This document shows positions 33,092 through 44,817 of a stretch of 64,000 nucleotides of DNA, one piece after another. The stretch is from Mixophyes australis (Eukaryota; Chordata; Amphibia; Anura; Limnodynastidae), in contig JAVHZZ010000005.1 in the NCBI GenBank assembly GCA_036250195.1, positions 132,333,199 to 132,397,198 on the forward strand. Reading direction: 5' to 3'. The notes beneath the pieces were generated by a model. The model was not told the origin of the DNA and searched no databases. It was given only the letters and a program-made list of their open reading frames with translations. Position numbers and translations under genes: made by a program. How positions within the stretch are numbered: the stretch's first letter is position 1; the number at the start of each line of letters is the position of its first letter.

Positions 33092-33939
33092 ATGGATGCA
33101 AGCGGATCCACACCGTCTCCGGCACAAGCCCTAGCAGGCCATGTTGAGTCCTTGTATCAAATGATCCAGGGTTTGGCTGAGTGTTTGTCCGTTCAAGAAG
33201 AAGCCGCAAAAACTTCACAACCCACTCCGAGTTCCACCTGTGAACCTAAGATGAATTTACCGGATCAGTTCTCTGGAAATAGATCCCTGTTTCGGAATTT
33301 CAGGGAGAGCTGCAAGCTCTATTTCAGGTTGAGACCCCACTCCTCCGGTTCAGAGCAACAGAGTCGGGATTATTATTTCCCTCCTACAAGGTGACCCCCA
33401 GTCCTGGGCTATTTCTTTGCCACATACCAGCCATGCAGTCCGTAGACGCTTTCTTTGAGGCATTAGGTCTACTATATGATGACCCGTATCGAATGGCCTC
33501 CGCGGAAGCTCATCTACGGGCCTTGAAACAAGGCCGGCGGTTGGCAGAGGAATACTGTGCTGAATTCCGTAGATGGTCACCTGATAGTGGATGGAATGAC
33601 CCCGCCTTACGTAGTCAGTTCCGTCTCGGCCTGTCGGAACAGATTAAAGACTCTTTGGTGCAATACCCGTCTCCTACCTCTCTGGAGGATCTGATGCACC
33701 TCTCCATTAAAATCGTCATGAGATTTAAAGAGCGGAAAACCGAAAAGGAGTCATCTTCACCTCCATCCGCCTTCATTCCTGTTTCCACGGATGGTGAGGA
33801 GCCTACGCAATTAGGAGCGTATCGTCTCTCCCCTGGGGAAAGAGGCAGGAGAAGATCACAAGACCTATGTCTCTATTGTGGCACAAAAGGCCACTTCTCC
33901 CGTTCCTGCCCAAATAAGCCGGGAAAAGAGCATGCCTAG
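33092..33939 (+). pseudogene. Gypsy-2 gag, one frameshift
   Basis: Starts MDASGSTPSPAQALAGHVES. The first frame reaches NFRESCKLYFRLRPHSSGSE, then a shift near 33350 puts the rest in the frame of 33391-33939: MQSVDAFFEALGLLYDDPYR, FRRWSPDSGWNDPALRSQF and a CCHC zinc knuckle CLYCGTKGHFSRSC. It is the retrotransposon capsid/nucleocapsid, related to the gag of gypsy-1 (both show the RRWS/RTLSS...WND...LRSQF/LVATF pattern). Ends at 33939, 57 bases before the next ORF. Confidence 0.9.
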
Positions 33940-33995
33940 GGAACGAGGGGAAAGTTCACCTAGGTCTGCAGACTGTCTCCCCGAAAAATGCTGTA

Positions 33996-35695
33996 TTGAT
34001 CCCTGCACAGCTCACTTTCAGTGCTCGTTGTGTGGACCTGTCGGCCTTCATTGATAGTGGAGCTGCAGGCAACTTCCTTGACATCGGGTTCGCCCGCGCT
34101 GCTGAAATTCCGATGGTAAAACTCAAGTCTGCTATTACTGTCTGTGACTTAGATGGAAGTCCGTTACCTGGTGGCAAGATTTCTTGGGAGACCCCGCCAC
34201 TACAGTTGAATATCGGAGCTCTCCATTCAGAGTCAATAACCTTCTCCCTTATCGATTGTTCATCGGTTCCCTTGATCCTGGGCCACCCATGGCTTTCCCG
34301 TCATAACCCTGTCATGGACTGGGTAAAAGGAGAAATTGTCCAGTGGAGCTCTTATTGTACACAGTCCTGCTTGTCACTGCCTCTGCGGGTGATTCAGTCT
34401 GTTCCGGAGCAGCTTCCCTCACAATATCATGAGTTTTGGGATGTGTTCTCCAAGAAGGCTGCTGACACTTTACCACCACACCGTGACTTCGACTGTGCCA
34501 TCGAGCTTATTCCTGGTTCCAAGCTACCTAAGGGGCGCCTGTACTCTCTCTCTGGTCCAGAGACCAAATCCATGCAGGAATACATTGAAGAAAACCTGGA
34601 GAAAGGCTTCATCAGGCCATCTAAATCTCCTGTAGGAGCAGGATGCTTCTTTGTATCCAAAAAGGACGGAGGACTAAGACCCTGTATTGATCTCGGAGAT
34701 TGAATCTTATCACAATCAAGAACACCTATCCCCTTCCGCTCATCTCAGTATTATTTGATCAGTTGAGAGATGCTACTGTCTTCTCAAAAATCGACCTTCG
34801 TGGAGCGTATAACCTCATCCGTATCAAGGAAGGAGACGAGTGGAAGCCGGCATTCAATACGCACTCTGGCCATTATGAGTGTCTGGTCATGCCGTTTGGT
34901 CTTAGCAATGCACATGCAGTGTTTCAGGACTTGATCAATGATGTTCTTCGGGACTTCCTTGGTTGTTTCGTGGTCGTCTATTTAGATGATATCCTCATCT
35001 ATTCCAGATCTTTGTCCGTACATCAGAATCACGTCAAACAAATTCTACGAAGATTGCGAGAGAACCACCTTTATGCCAAGCTGGAAAAGTGTGAGTTCGA
35101 GGTGCAGAAGGTATCCTTTTTTGGTTACATAATCTCTTCTGAGGGATTCTCCATGGATCCAACTAAGGTTCAGGCTATTTTGGATTGGGTGCAACCAAAC
35201 AACCTTAAGGCGGTGCAGAGGTTTCTGGGCTTCTCCAACTATTATAGAAGATTCATTCATGGCTTTGCGGACATCGTGGCTCCCATTGTCGCCCTAACCC
35301 GTAAAGAAATGGATCCAACTAATTGGTCACCCCAAGCAGGAGCCTCATTCGAAAGCCTGAAAAAAGCCTTTGTCTCCACTCAGGTCCTTAGACACCCGGA
35401 TCCAGCTAAGGTTCTTGAGGTCGACGCCTCTGACGTCGGTGCTGGTGCCATACTATCACAGAAGGATCCTCATACTAATCGTCTACACCCATGTGCCTAT
35501 TTCTCCTGTCAGTTCTCCTCAGCAGAAGCCAACTATGATGTCGGGAATAGAGAACTATTGGCAATCAAATCGGCCTTCGAGGAGTGGCGACATTGGCTGG
35601 AGGGTGCTTCACATCAGATCTCTGTCATTACCGACCACAAGAACTTGCAATATATTCAATCGGCCAAACGTCTAAATCCCAGACAGGCCCGTTGA
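33996..35695 (+). pseudogene. Gypsy-2 protease, reverse transcriptase and RNase H, one frameshift and a nonsense codon
   Basis: The protease has AFIDSGAAGNF (D20, S21, G22 of the 33996 ORF) and LILGHPWLSRHNPVMDW. The RT begins DFDCAIELIPGSKLPKGRLY and breaks at CIDLGD, where a base loss near 34698 shifts the frame. It continues in 34700-35695 with [29 protein letters not shown] and YLDD (residues 94-97), then the RNase H with [16 protein letters not shown] and [20 protein letters not shown]. The frame stops at TGA 35693-35695, where relatives continue; a TGG to TGA change is the likely cause. Catalytic residues are otherwise intact. Confidence 0.93.
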
Positions 35696-37190
35696 TCGTT
35701 ATTTTTTACCCGGTTTAATTTCCTGATCACCTATCGACCGGGTTCCAAAAATGTCCAGGCAGATGCTCTGTCCAGAAGTTTCTTGGCACACCACGTTCCA
35801 GTTTCAAACCCAGAGCCTATTATTCCTCCTTCCATAATCCATGCTGGGTTAACCCAGGATCTGAGTATCACACTTCAGAGATTCCAGAGATTAGCCCCTG
35901 ATACTACTCTGGAGCAACGTCTCTTTGTTCCAGTCCATTTAAGGAAGGCGGTTCTTGCAGAGGCGCATAATTGTAGGTCTGCTGGACACCCTGGAATCCA
36001 CAAGACGCTGGAAATCCTTTCCTGTACGGTCTGGTGGCCATCCTTGTCCACTGACGTCAAGAGTCATGTCCTCTCATGTGAGGTTTGTGCCAGAAACAAA
36101 GTCCCCAGGACTCGCCCGGTAGGTCAGTTGTTTCCATTGACCATTTCTGCAAAACCTTGGACACATTTGTTCATGGACTTTATTGTTGATTTTCCACCTT
36201 CTGCAGGACACAATACTATTTGGGTTTTGGTAGACCGTTTCAGCAAAATTCCATTAACCAGGCTTTCTACCGCTCGAGATCTGGCCATTCTCTTCATACA
36301 ACATATTTTCCGGCTCCATGGACTTCCTTCCGATATTGTTTCTGATCGTGGTTCACAATTCATAGCGGAAATCCTTCTGCACCCTTCTCGGAAACAGGAT
36401 CAGTCTGTCATCTGCATACCACCCTCAGTCTAACGGGTAAACTGAAAGGGTTAACCAGTCACTTGAACAGTTCCTCCGATGTTATACATCAGAATTCCAT
36501 GACAATTGGTCCTCTTTGCTGCCCTGGGCAGAGTTTGCCTACAATAACTCATCTCACTCATCTACTCAAACTTCCCCGTTCTACTGTAACTTCGGTTTCC
36601 ATCCCAGGTCTAATTTTCTGTACTCTCTCAAATCTGCTGGTATCCCGGAGATTCGTTCCACAGCTGCTGATCTGAAAGTAATTTGGAGGAAAGTTCAATC
36701 CTCCTTGAAAAAGTCCTCATTGTCTGCTAAAAAAAATTTGGATTGCCACCGTACCACCTGCTCATTTAAAGTGGGCCAGAAAGTGTGGCTGTCAACTCGA
36801 AATGTTAGGCTCAGACAGCCTTGTAAAAAACTGGGGCCGAAATTTATTGGTCCATTCATGATTACCAAACAGATCAATCCGGTAGCTTTTAGTTTGAAGA
36901 TTCCTGGCTCACTAAAGATCTCGAACACTTTTCATTGTTTGTTACTTAAACCAGTATTATACCCGAATCAATCCCAGCCTACAGGGTTTTCTGTGGGAAA
37001 TAGGAACACACCACAAAAATTTGTGGTCCAGAAGATTCTTGACTCTAAAAAAGTGCAGGGGCAGGTACACTTCCTAGTACAGTGGAAAAATCGTGGACTA
37101 GAAGAGCGATCCTGGGTCCCGCGAAGACGACTATATGCCCAAGGAAACCTGGATGTCGGGGTCCCTCGACTCCTCCTCAAGGGGGGGGTA
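35696..37190 (+). pseudogene. Gypsy-2 integrase with chromodomain, frameshifted
   Basis: The HHCC region (AHNCRSAGHPGIHKTLEIL, CEVCARNKVPRTRP) and core start (FMDFIVDFPPSAGHNTIWVL) lie in 35783-36433. The frame shifts near 36380, after DIVSDRGSQFIAE, and resumes by 36516 with LPWAEFAYNNSSHSSTQTSP. The C-terminal part has KVGQKVWLSTRNVRLR and GPKFIGPFMITKQINPVAFS, and the chromodomain VVQKILDSKKVQGQVHFLVQ followed by WKNRGLEERSWV. It would integrate the cDNA and bind chromatin. The reading continues past 37190 only into LTR sequence. Confidence 0.92.
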
Positions 37191-37191
37191 C

Positions 37192-37533
37192 TGTTACGAG
37201 CCGCGGCGGTGCCCAGCCGCCGCGACTCTCTTACCTGCGTCCCGGCCGTCGCTATGGCGACCGGGACGTCACTTCCGCCCATGACCCGGCCGTTGCAACG
37301 GTTGAACGCTTCAGCGCTGCGTCCCGGCAATGAGAAGCCGGGCGCATGCGCTCATCAATTTTACTAGCCTGCGGGCTAATGAATTTAGGTGCAAGGGGCT
37401 GGGTACTATCAGAGCCAGGCTCTGATTGGCTGTGCTTACAATTTAAGGCAATGAGGTCTGCTACCTCATTGCCGGTTATAGCTTCTGCCTCCCAGTCTGC
37501 TGACCTGCTTGTTCCTGCTCCTGTGTATTGAAA
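37192..37533 (+). repeat. 3' LTR of gypsy-2, first part
   Basis: Starts TGTTACGAGCCGCGGCGG just after the polypurine tract and matches the 5' LTR to tattgaaa, where the inserted block begins. It differs from the 5' LTR more than the inserted LTR piece at 37850 does. Confidence 0.9.
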
Positions 37534-38036
37534 TGTTAAATGTAAATAGTTTTAAAGATTCATGTAAATATGTAAATTTTAGTTATTATATCCAAATTTA
37601 TATACATTTAAGAAAAACCAACCTTGGTGTGTGTGTCTTTATTCATCTAATTCTCCTACATGTGGGTGTAAGGACAAAAGAGAGTGTATATAATAATAAA
37701 AAAAGATTAACATTTAAATAAGATGATTGGTTTTGAAGTCCATCATAATTTCACTAGCATAAAAGATTGTGATTTGCTCTTTGCATGTAATCCAAAATAA
37801 ACATGTGCCCTCCACGAACAAGCCACCCCTATAAGAGGTATAGCATCTGTGTTACGAGCCGCGGCGGTGCCCAGTCGCCGCGACTCTCTTACCTGCGTCA
37901 CGGCCGTTGCTATGGCGACCAGAACGTCACTTTCGCCCATGACCTGGCTGTTGCCGGGGCAACGGTTGAACGCTTCAGCGCTGCTTTCCGGCAATGAGAA
38001 GCCAGGCGCATGCGCTCATTAATTTTACTAGCCTGC
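37534..38036 (+). repeat. 503-bp templated insertion: copy of 32065-32567 (5' flank plus 5' LTR start)
   Basis: The block carries 316 bases of the element's 5' flank and the first 187 bases of its 5' LTR, in the same order and length as the source. It is bounded by the direct repeat tgaaa (37529-37533 and 38037-38041). Removing the block and one tgaaa restores a continuous 3' LTR. Confidence 0.9.
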
Positions 38037-38041
38037 TGAAA

Positions 38042-38372
38042 TTCTGCTGATCTCTCGTGTATGACCCTTGGCTTGGATTTGGACTTCGCTTGTGTATCCC
38101 GTGACCCTGACCTTTGGCCTGTTTACTGTTTCTCCTGTTTGCCTGTGACCCTTGACCCCGGCTTGTTAACTGGAATTGCAACCTGCTGCTGGCCCTTGAC
38201 CTCTGCGTGAACCTCACTCTGCTTGCCTGGGTTCTCCCCAGCCGGTACACACTTCACGACCCTCTGTCAGTCTGCAGCCCAGTCTGTCCCCACCATCAGG
38301 GGCTCCAGTGAACACCTAATTGGCAGAGTAGACTCCGGGTTGTGTTGTGCCGGCTGGAGGAGTTTCCTAACA
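38042..38372 (+). repeat. 3' LTR of gypsy-2, second part
   Basis: attctgctgatctctcgtg to gtttcctaaca, collinear with 32729-33057. Followed by the right target duplication atctg (38373-38377). Confidence 0.9.
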
Positions 38373-38377
38373 ATCTG

Positions 38378-40111
38378 TAGGCCCTGAGTACAAGAAAAAT
38401 TCCAAAAAGGTCAAACGCCCTAGCTAGTTACCAATTCCCCCAAATACATATGTCACTGTAGTGATAGTCCACGGTAACGTGCAAGTATCAGAGCAAAGCC
38501 AGTCACACATTGAAGAGACCCTCGAAAGTGTACCCAGAAGTGGCGTCAATGGTGTAAGGCAGAAGTGCAAGCGAAGCAAAGGACCATGGCACTGGAGTGT
38601 GGAGAGCGGCCTGTTTGGATAAAGCTGAGTACATGACATAACGTGTACGCCGTGGATCCAGATGAAAGTCTGTTTGCTGCCAATGTTGCATTTAACTACA
38701 AAGAAGCTGTCCCCTACAACCCCCCCTCCTCTTAGTCCATTCAGAATAATCAATGTCAGCATGCACCTAATAATGTGCATGTGAAGTGTAGGCCGTGAGG
38801 CTTCTCGGATTTCCCCTCAAAATAAAGATTTTCTTTCAATACTGGATAAATCAGAGGGCATATTTTACAATATGGGTGAGCGTGTATAACAAATCCAAAA
38901 TAAAAAATGAAACCATTGTGTCACATTCCTGCATTTCTTGTTAGGATAATGATTGCAGTCCACATATTAGTTATCGGTATGCTTGGTATTTGAACTCATG
39001 TCTGCTGTGTTGTGAGTCCAAAGTGTTAACCAGTGAGCTACCTGTTAGCTGGGTATTTTTTGTGTAATTTGTGAGTAATTTGTGTGAATAATGAACAGTA
39101 GTATTAAGTGTGAGGTGTCTGTGTAGCACGCATGCTGTATTGTTGGTGCTGTCTGTGGTTTTCACATCTGAGGTTGGGGTAGTGGGTAGCTGTCCCACTT
39201 TGCATACAGTCATTTCTGAGTTCTGATCCAGACAGAAGCAGAAACCCTTCCTCTGTGTGGAAGTTGTATGTATCCTTTATGGAAGAGTATGCTATGCATT
39301 TTGCTGAAAAGGCAAGTTTTATTTACACCACATACATATTGATACATTCGTTATTCATGTGTTTTTAATGTAGCCATGTCCATGCATTTTGCGTACTATA
39401 CGGCGACTTGAAATCCTAAAACACAAAAAGATTGAGAGCAATGTGTTTGTTAAGTGTGTATTACGCTAATTAGTAGCAAAGGAAAAACAACGTTGAGAGT
39501 GTCCCACATCATTGTTTAGTGATTAATGATTAATGAGTAAAGAGCTATCTCGTAAAAATAAGCCCCAGGCATTTGTGTTGTGTTGTGTATAAACAAACTG
39601 TTGGCCCCTCCCACAGTGGGCGTGAAGTATACATTGCTTAGCTTGCCGTCAATCAGTTGAGAGCCATCGCTTGTGCTTGTACCATGCTTAAAGATCCGCA
39701 GGTGGGTGTGTTTTCTAACATTTGCATTGCTTATTTCCGTCCCTTAAGTGTAGTGTTTTTGGGTGTGTTTTTGCTGTTTGAGATGCTTATTTCACTCGCA
39801 TATCGGTTTGCGTTACTCAAAGTATGCAACGCAGATGCGTGTGTGTTTGCGTTCCTTGATGAATTGGGCCCCTAGTCAGCATCACAATAGACCGTGAGGG
39901 AGAAATAAACATTACTTCAAATTGCAGCTCATTTTAATCTTAAAACATCTAACACGAGTCAGCCATTGCTCAACTTTTGGGTGCAAATTTAAAAATGAAT
40001 ATTCTCTGCGTTCTAAAAAAGCTATTATGTTGTTTATGATGCCCTTACCAGCAACCCATTTATGTGTTAAAGCTTTTTCCGCTCATTTGAAAACAACATA
40101 CAGTAACAGAC
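38378..40111. other. Noncoding interval
   Basis: No domain-bearing ORF; minus-strand ORFs at 38424-38780 and 38971-39213 have no recognisable similarity. Near 38985-39045 ttgaactcatgtctgctg and agtccaaagtgttaaccagt resemble the complement of a decayed tRNA-type SINE head. A Harbinger-MITE-like end (ccttgatgaattgggccc) lies at about 39857-39873 without a visible partner. Confidence 0.5.
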
Positions 40112-40114
40112 TTA

Positions 40115-40289
40115 GGGCTAGATTTACTAAGCTGCGGGTTTGAAAAAGTGGGGATGTTGCCTATAGCAACCAATCAGATTCTAGCTTTCATTTATTTAGT
40201 ACCTTCTACAAAATGACAGCTAGAATCTGATTGGTTGCTATAGGCAACATCCCCACTTTTTCAAACCCGCAGCTTAGTAAATTTAGCCC
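40115..40289. mobile_element. Fold-back Harbinger MITE with TTA target duplication
   Basis: Terminus GGGCTAGATTTACTAAGCTG, right end the reverse complement with one change (cagcttagtaaatttagccc). The long arms extend through gttgcctatagcaaccaatc. TTA flanks both sides (40112-40114 and 40290-40292). 175 bp, no coding capacity. A decayed relative is at 54390-54548. Confidence 0.95.
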
Positions 40290-40292
40290 TTA

Positions 40293-41323
40293 GTGCTGAA
40301 GCAGACTTCATCTTTCTAATGTTATTCCAGACTTCAAATCCTTCTGCACATCTAAGCAGGCCCAACAATCCCTCTAATTTCAGGGTCATAAAATATATTT
40401 ATTTAAATTCACACTGTTTCAGCTCCAGCATGGGTCTTTGTTTTTACAATTTTACAGATATATAGTGTGTGCTTGTGGTTCTTTGTTATGTCACTCATAT
40501 GATATTATGCCTCAAGTGCAGTTTCAGGTTTAGGAGAATCAATACCAGCCCCCCTGTTTTGGAATTTTACCCTGGGTACATTTTTCTCTCTGCTTTTGAG
40601 CCACGTTGCAATCTTTGTCAGATTTTGAACCCTTGATTTGTGTTCCAGTCAACTGCTTTTCTCTTGGATTCTTTGTGACATACATGACTATGGGAGCTCC
40701 TAATGGTGGTCTGAGTACTGGAGGATCCTGTTGTAGACAGCACAGACTGCCATCTGAAAGTGCAGAATATTGAAGTGCCCACCTCCATGTTGAGACCTGG
40801 TTTACAATACAGTTTAATGCCTTTTCTATGTGCGCTAACAGCTTCCTACAAAGTAATCTTAAAAAGTCAAGGAATTAATCATTTCCATTGAAAACTGTTT
40901 TGTTAATATCCTTGAGGTTAAGCATGCACTGTCTTGTAAATCCTGGGAAGTGCTGCGAAACATTTCGGGGATTCCCAGGGGAAAAAATTCTATAGGGGGT
41001 TTCCAAAAAATGGTTTTGTAAAAAAAGATTGAAAACTACTGATTTGAAGGAAAAACAATAATATATCAAGTTGGAAAAAGCTAAATGTGTTTTGTTATAT
41101 ATTTGTTGGTTGAAAAAAAAAATCCCTAAACTTCTAGAATATGCAAATCAAATTATTATAGGCCTATACGCATTTGAAAAAAATATAAAAGGGCACAAAA
41201 GGAAGTTACCAAATTGTACTTGATATACTATAAACGTTGCTGTCTTTCCTTTCCAGCAGATATAGACTCTTTAATGCGTGATTCTTTAGTTGTTGTTGCT
41301 CCACTGTCTGCTTGATTCTAATC
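40293..41323. other. Noncoding interval
   Basis: AT-rich, no gene. A segment at 40920-41040 (cctgggaagtgctgcgaaac, ggtttccaaaaaatgg) looks like an old repeat end. Nothing else supported. Confidence 0.45.
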
Positions 41324-41619
41324 CATACTTGCCAACTCTCCCGGAATGTCCGGGAGACTCCCGCATTTCACGTGAGTCTCACGGACTCCCCGGAGAGTAT
41401 GGCAATCTCCCGCATCTACCCACTTCCTAGTGAAGTGGGCAGAATTAAGTCTAAAACGCCGAGATTCACTGGGAATCACAGCGTTTGGCCCCGCCCCCTT
41501 CTGTAAAATTACACGTTTGCGGGGTCCAAAATTATGGGAATTGTGGAGTTCTGCCCCCCATCACGCCCACCTTCCCCAGCAGGCTCCCGGAAGCCAACTT
41601 CAGAAAGTTGGTAAGTATG
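41324..41619. mobile_element. hAT MITE (CATACTTGCCAAC family), second copy, with perfect 8-bp target duplication
   Basis: Left terminus CATACTTGCCAACTCTCCC, right terminus gttggtaagtatg. ttctaatc flanks both sides (41316-41323 and 41620-41627). 296 bp; same internal palindromes as 29222-29494. Confidence 0.95.
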
Positions 41620-41945
41620 TTCTAATCGAGTGTAAGTCAAACAATCTTTGACAACGAATCATGACAGCTGAAGAGCCATTTAGCCCTACTTTATTGTAAT
41701 AATGTGATGATGGTTACTTTCATTTTCAAATTGTTTTTAATCATGAAGCCAGATTAATGGAGATTTAAGTCTAGTATCATTGTCATACAGAAGCTGCTAT
41801 GTATTAAATTACATTTCAAGTTGTGATGCTCTTTTATTAAGTCTGATATGTTTTATCTGAAGCTCTTTTATCATCTTTCTCTATTGAAGTTCAAACCCAA
41901 AGGTTTACAGCAGCAGCTGCAATCTGATCCTTGTGCTACAAACCA

Positions 41946-42382
41946 TAAAATGCACAGTGTGGAAGTTCTTAGTGTTTACCATAATACCATAAGAAAAAAC
42001 AATAAAGACACGGACACCAGATAAACGTTGGAATGAAATATTATTTATTAAATGACTAATATTAAAGCTAAAGGGGCTGAAGGGCGGACGAGAGCAGGGC
42101 AGTAAGCAAACACAAAACCAATAACGGTGGAAAGGTCAGACCATTGTACCACCAACCCAGGATCATACCATATCTATTGGCCGGTGCGAAATATTTGTCC
42201 AAAGGCAAGACTACACCCCCCTTATAACCGCCAGTAAAATATTCAACATACTGGCCCAGAGTCCCATTCACTGTACCCAACACACGTGATGACAACACAA
42301 TCCAAAAGTGGGAGTAGTGACCTATGACGAGATAACCCAAGCACCATATGCAAACTTACCGACTGCACTGCTCTCCCACCTA
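41946..42382 (-). repeat. Ngaro-2 B2 terminal repeat
   Basis: taaaatgcacagtgtggaag to actgctctcccacct; nearly identical to B1 (42601-43027), with small indels such as an extra actacacccccc near 42211. Confidence 0.93.
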
Positions 42383-42421
42383 GAAGAACCACAGATACAA
42401 AAACCTGAAAACTGCCGGGTG

Positions 42422-42600
42422 GGCGGGAGGAATCCAGAATTAGAGAGGGGATGAAATGCAGGAGAACTTCTCCTATATAAAACTAGACCACCCCCCTCCT
42501 CTACCTTATTGGTTAACAAATAGAAACAGCCCATAGGCTAAACACCTAATCACTCACCCACGTGATTTTAACTTTGTTTAGGCTGATGGCCACACTTCCC
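42422..42600 (-). repeat. Ngaro-2 A2 repeat
   Basis: Matches 48701-48878: gaaatgcaggagaacttctc, ccacccccctcctct, ggctgatggccacacttccc. The A2/B1 junction reads cacttccc|taaaatgcac. Confidence 0.92.
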
Positions 42601-43027
42601 TAAAATGCACAGTGTGGAAGTTCTTAGTGTTTACCATAATACCATAAGAAAAACCAATAAAGACACGGACACCAGATAAACGTTGGAATGAAATATTATT
42701 TATTAAATGACTAATATTAAAGCTAAAGGGGCTGAAAGGCAGACGAGAGCAGGGCAGTAAGCAAACACAAAACCAATAACGGTGGAAAGGTCAGACCATT
42801 GTACCACCAACCCAGGATCATACCTTATCTATTGGCCGGTGTGAAATATCTCTCCAACGGCAAGACTTATAACCGCCAGTAAAATATTCAACATACTGGC
42901 CCAGAGTCCCATTCACTGGTCCCAACACACGTGATGACAACACAATCCAAAAGGGGGAGTAGTGACCTATGACGAGATAACCCAAGCACCATATGCAAAC
43001 TTACCGACTGCACTGCTCTCCCACCTA
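42601..43027 (-). repeat. Ngaro-2 B1 repeat
   Basis: Same content as B2; it abuts A2 directly and runs into the end of the SGNH region near 43030. Confidence 0.92.
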
Positions 43028-43109
43028 CGCCGCAGAGATGACTATAAATGCGGCACGCCAACCACAGCCCTAAAAACAACTCTGATCTTCCAAAATAACT
43101 GGTATATGA

Positions 43110-43684
43110 AAAAGATAGTACCAACATCGGACAAATGTATCCCATCGTCTCTGAACAAATGTATAAATTCAGACTTAAATAATGAATGGGAAATGGAAAT
43201 AGAAACCCCCGGACTCACGGGAAATCTTCTTAGCCACCTGATTGACTTTTCTAACTACCGATGCGATAGTCATACCGGGCATAACAGACCCCCATATCCT
43301 ACGGGGGACAATATATGACCAGCACAGCATTATCGATGGCCATAGCACAGAGACCGACAAAATGTCATCACAAATATTTATAATAAGGTCCAAGGATTTA
43401 ACTTGATCGACGTCATTGCCACCCAAGTGGACTACAAGAATATCTCGAACTCCATGCTCAGCAATATCCTTAGATAGAACCGACCTGAGCTCCGGCCATC
43501 TCATACCCCGCCGGCATATACATATGACCTCCACATGTACCGGCAACCACTGACACCTCCGAACAAAAGCCTGTCTACTCGCCCAGTAAACATAGGAGTG
43601 TCCCACAAACCACACCAACATTTTTCTGGTATCCACCCGTAAAAGGAATAACAAATTGTAACTAACAAAAGGACCAATTAACAC
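43110..43684 (-). pseudogene. Ngaro-2 SGNH hydrolase, truncated
   Basis: ORF 43684-43175 holds FVGHSYVYWASRQAF (block I, GHS again), LVVHLGGNDVDQVKSLDLII (block III) and ends SGGFYFHFPFII. The C-terminal D-x-x-H block (compare DGVHLS in Ngaro-1) falls after a frame break, in the region 43160-43110. The same GHS change in both families argues that His at this position is ancestral here, not damage. Confidence 0.8.
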
Positions 43685-43949
43685 ATACTAAACATTACGT
43701 CAGGCCTAACACCTTAATGCAATCTGAGAACCAACACAAAATGGAGCAATACCTGTAGTAACTGACATAACAAAGGGGTGATTTTGCTTCCAACAATAAA
43801 TAGAACGGGAAAAGGAAAGGCAGCGACCCAGGTGAAGGTGAAAACCAGGTGGGAAAAAGCCCTTCACGCACCCGCAAAAAGTGGCGAGCAGCTAACCCCT
43901 GGGTCTACCACCTAAGAAGAGAAAGCGAAGAAAAGGAAGAGCTGCGTAA

Positions 43950-44814
43950 AAAAGGAAGCAAAACAAAAATGGTTAAACATCAGGTCTAATGTATCACTTA
44001 TAGGTATTGGATTTACATCTACCTCAAGCCTGTATGGCTGACTTGATGCCCCATCTGCCGCCAATACAAAGGAGTGAGTACCAAATTCAGCGGAAGGTAA
44101 ACCTAAACCCCCCACACATAATGGCATGAATTGAAACTTAGCCACCGGGGAACTGTCCTTGTGACTAACCAGGCTTCCGCTTGCTGCGGGCGTGCTACTG
44201 CTAGCTCGTGGCAAAGCCTGACCGGACTAATAATACCTTCCATCTGCCTTGTTAGCGTTAACCAATGACCAACTCCAATTGATCTGTTTTAGACCAGGCA
44301 ATCTTAATTTAAATAGTATCTGGATTGAACATAAAATTTTTTGCTTAAATGGCCGACCCTAACTGATTCTTTGACAGCGCAACCAACTCCCCTACTCTTA
44401 AAGCCCCGTGAAAAACCATGAAGAACGCCGCGCTAAAAAGAGAAGCCTCAAAAACATCCACCGTTATATTTGTAAAACTCCCATCAACCGTGCCAACCAA
44501 AACGTATCTATAGGACGCCTGTGATCCCTGGGTACAGGGTGTAACCTAGACCAACCTTTCAGGGCTTTCCTAAAGAGGAATGATTTCGTAGGATCAGTAA
44601 GCCCCAGAACCTTTGCCATAAAAGATATACCTGCTATTGTCGATGACATGGACGCTATACTAAGGCCCTCCTGATAGCACCCCAACATAAACTCTTCCAT
44701 GACCGAACCATTGCCTGTTAACCGCCAGTCATAAGATACCAAATAACTCTCCCAGCGCTTCCACGCCAACCAATAAGCCTTCAATGTAGAGGGAGCTAGG
44801 GCCGCTTCAGCCAA
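43950..44814 (-). pseudogene. Ngaro-2 tyrosine recombinase, broken
   Basis: The N-terminal part is in 44814-44464 (AALAPSTLKAYWLAWKRWES, KALKGWSRLHPVPRDHRRPI). The middle, with the catalytic arginine (expected in a GALRVGEL-type motif), is broken near 44400. FGTHSFVLAADGASS (44214-43912) is the H-x-x-R box, but reads H-S-F-V, so the arginine is lost. No catalytic tyrosine is found in frame. Inactive. Confidence 0.85.
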
Positions 44815-44817
44815 ACA

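Larger units (their letters stand above)
32381..38372 (+). mobile_element. Ty3/gypsy chromodomain LTR retrotransposon 2, target duplication ATCTG
   Basis: 5' LTR, gag, protease, RT/RNase H, integrase with chromodomain, polypurine tract (aaggggggggtac, ending 37191) and 3' LTR. atctg flanks it at 32376-32380 and 38373-38377. The coding part has frameshifts and a nonsense codon, and the 3' LTR holds a 503-bp insertion copied from the element's own 5' edge. Confidence 0.95.

Noticed and set aside
37850..38372. Solo LTR of a separate gypsy insertion
   Set aside because: Its two halves come from different sources: the first is a copy of the 5' LTR edge, the second continues the 3' LTR of the same element, as shown by the shared ATCTG and the tgaaa repeats.
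38424..38780. 118-residue minus-strand ORF
   Set aside because: No domain, no initiation or splice support, no homologous copy in the window.
39657..39875. 72-residue ORF with hydrophobic segment
   Set aside because: Overlaps a MITE-like end and shows no family resemblance.
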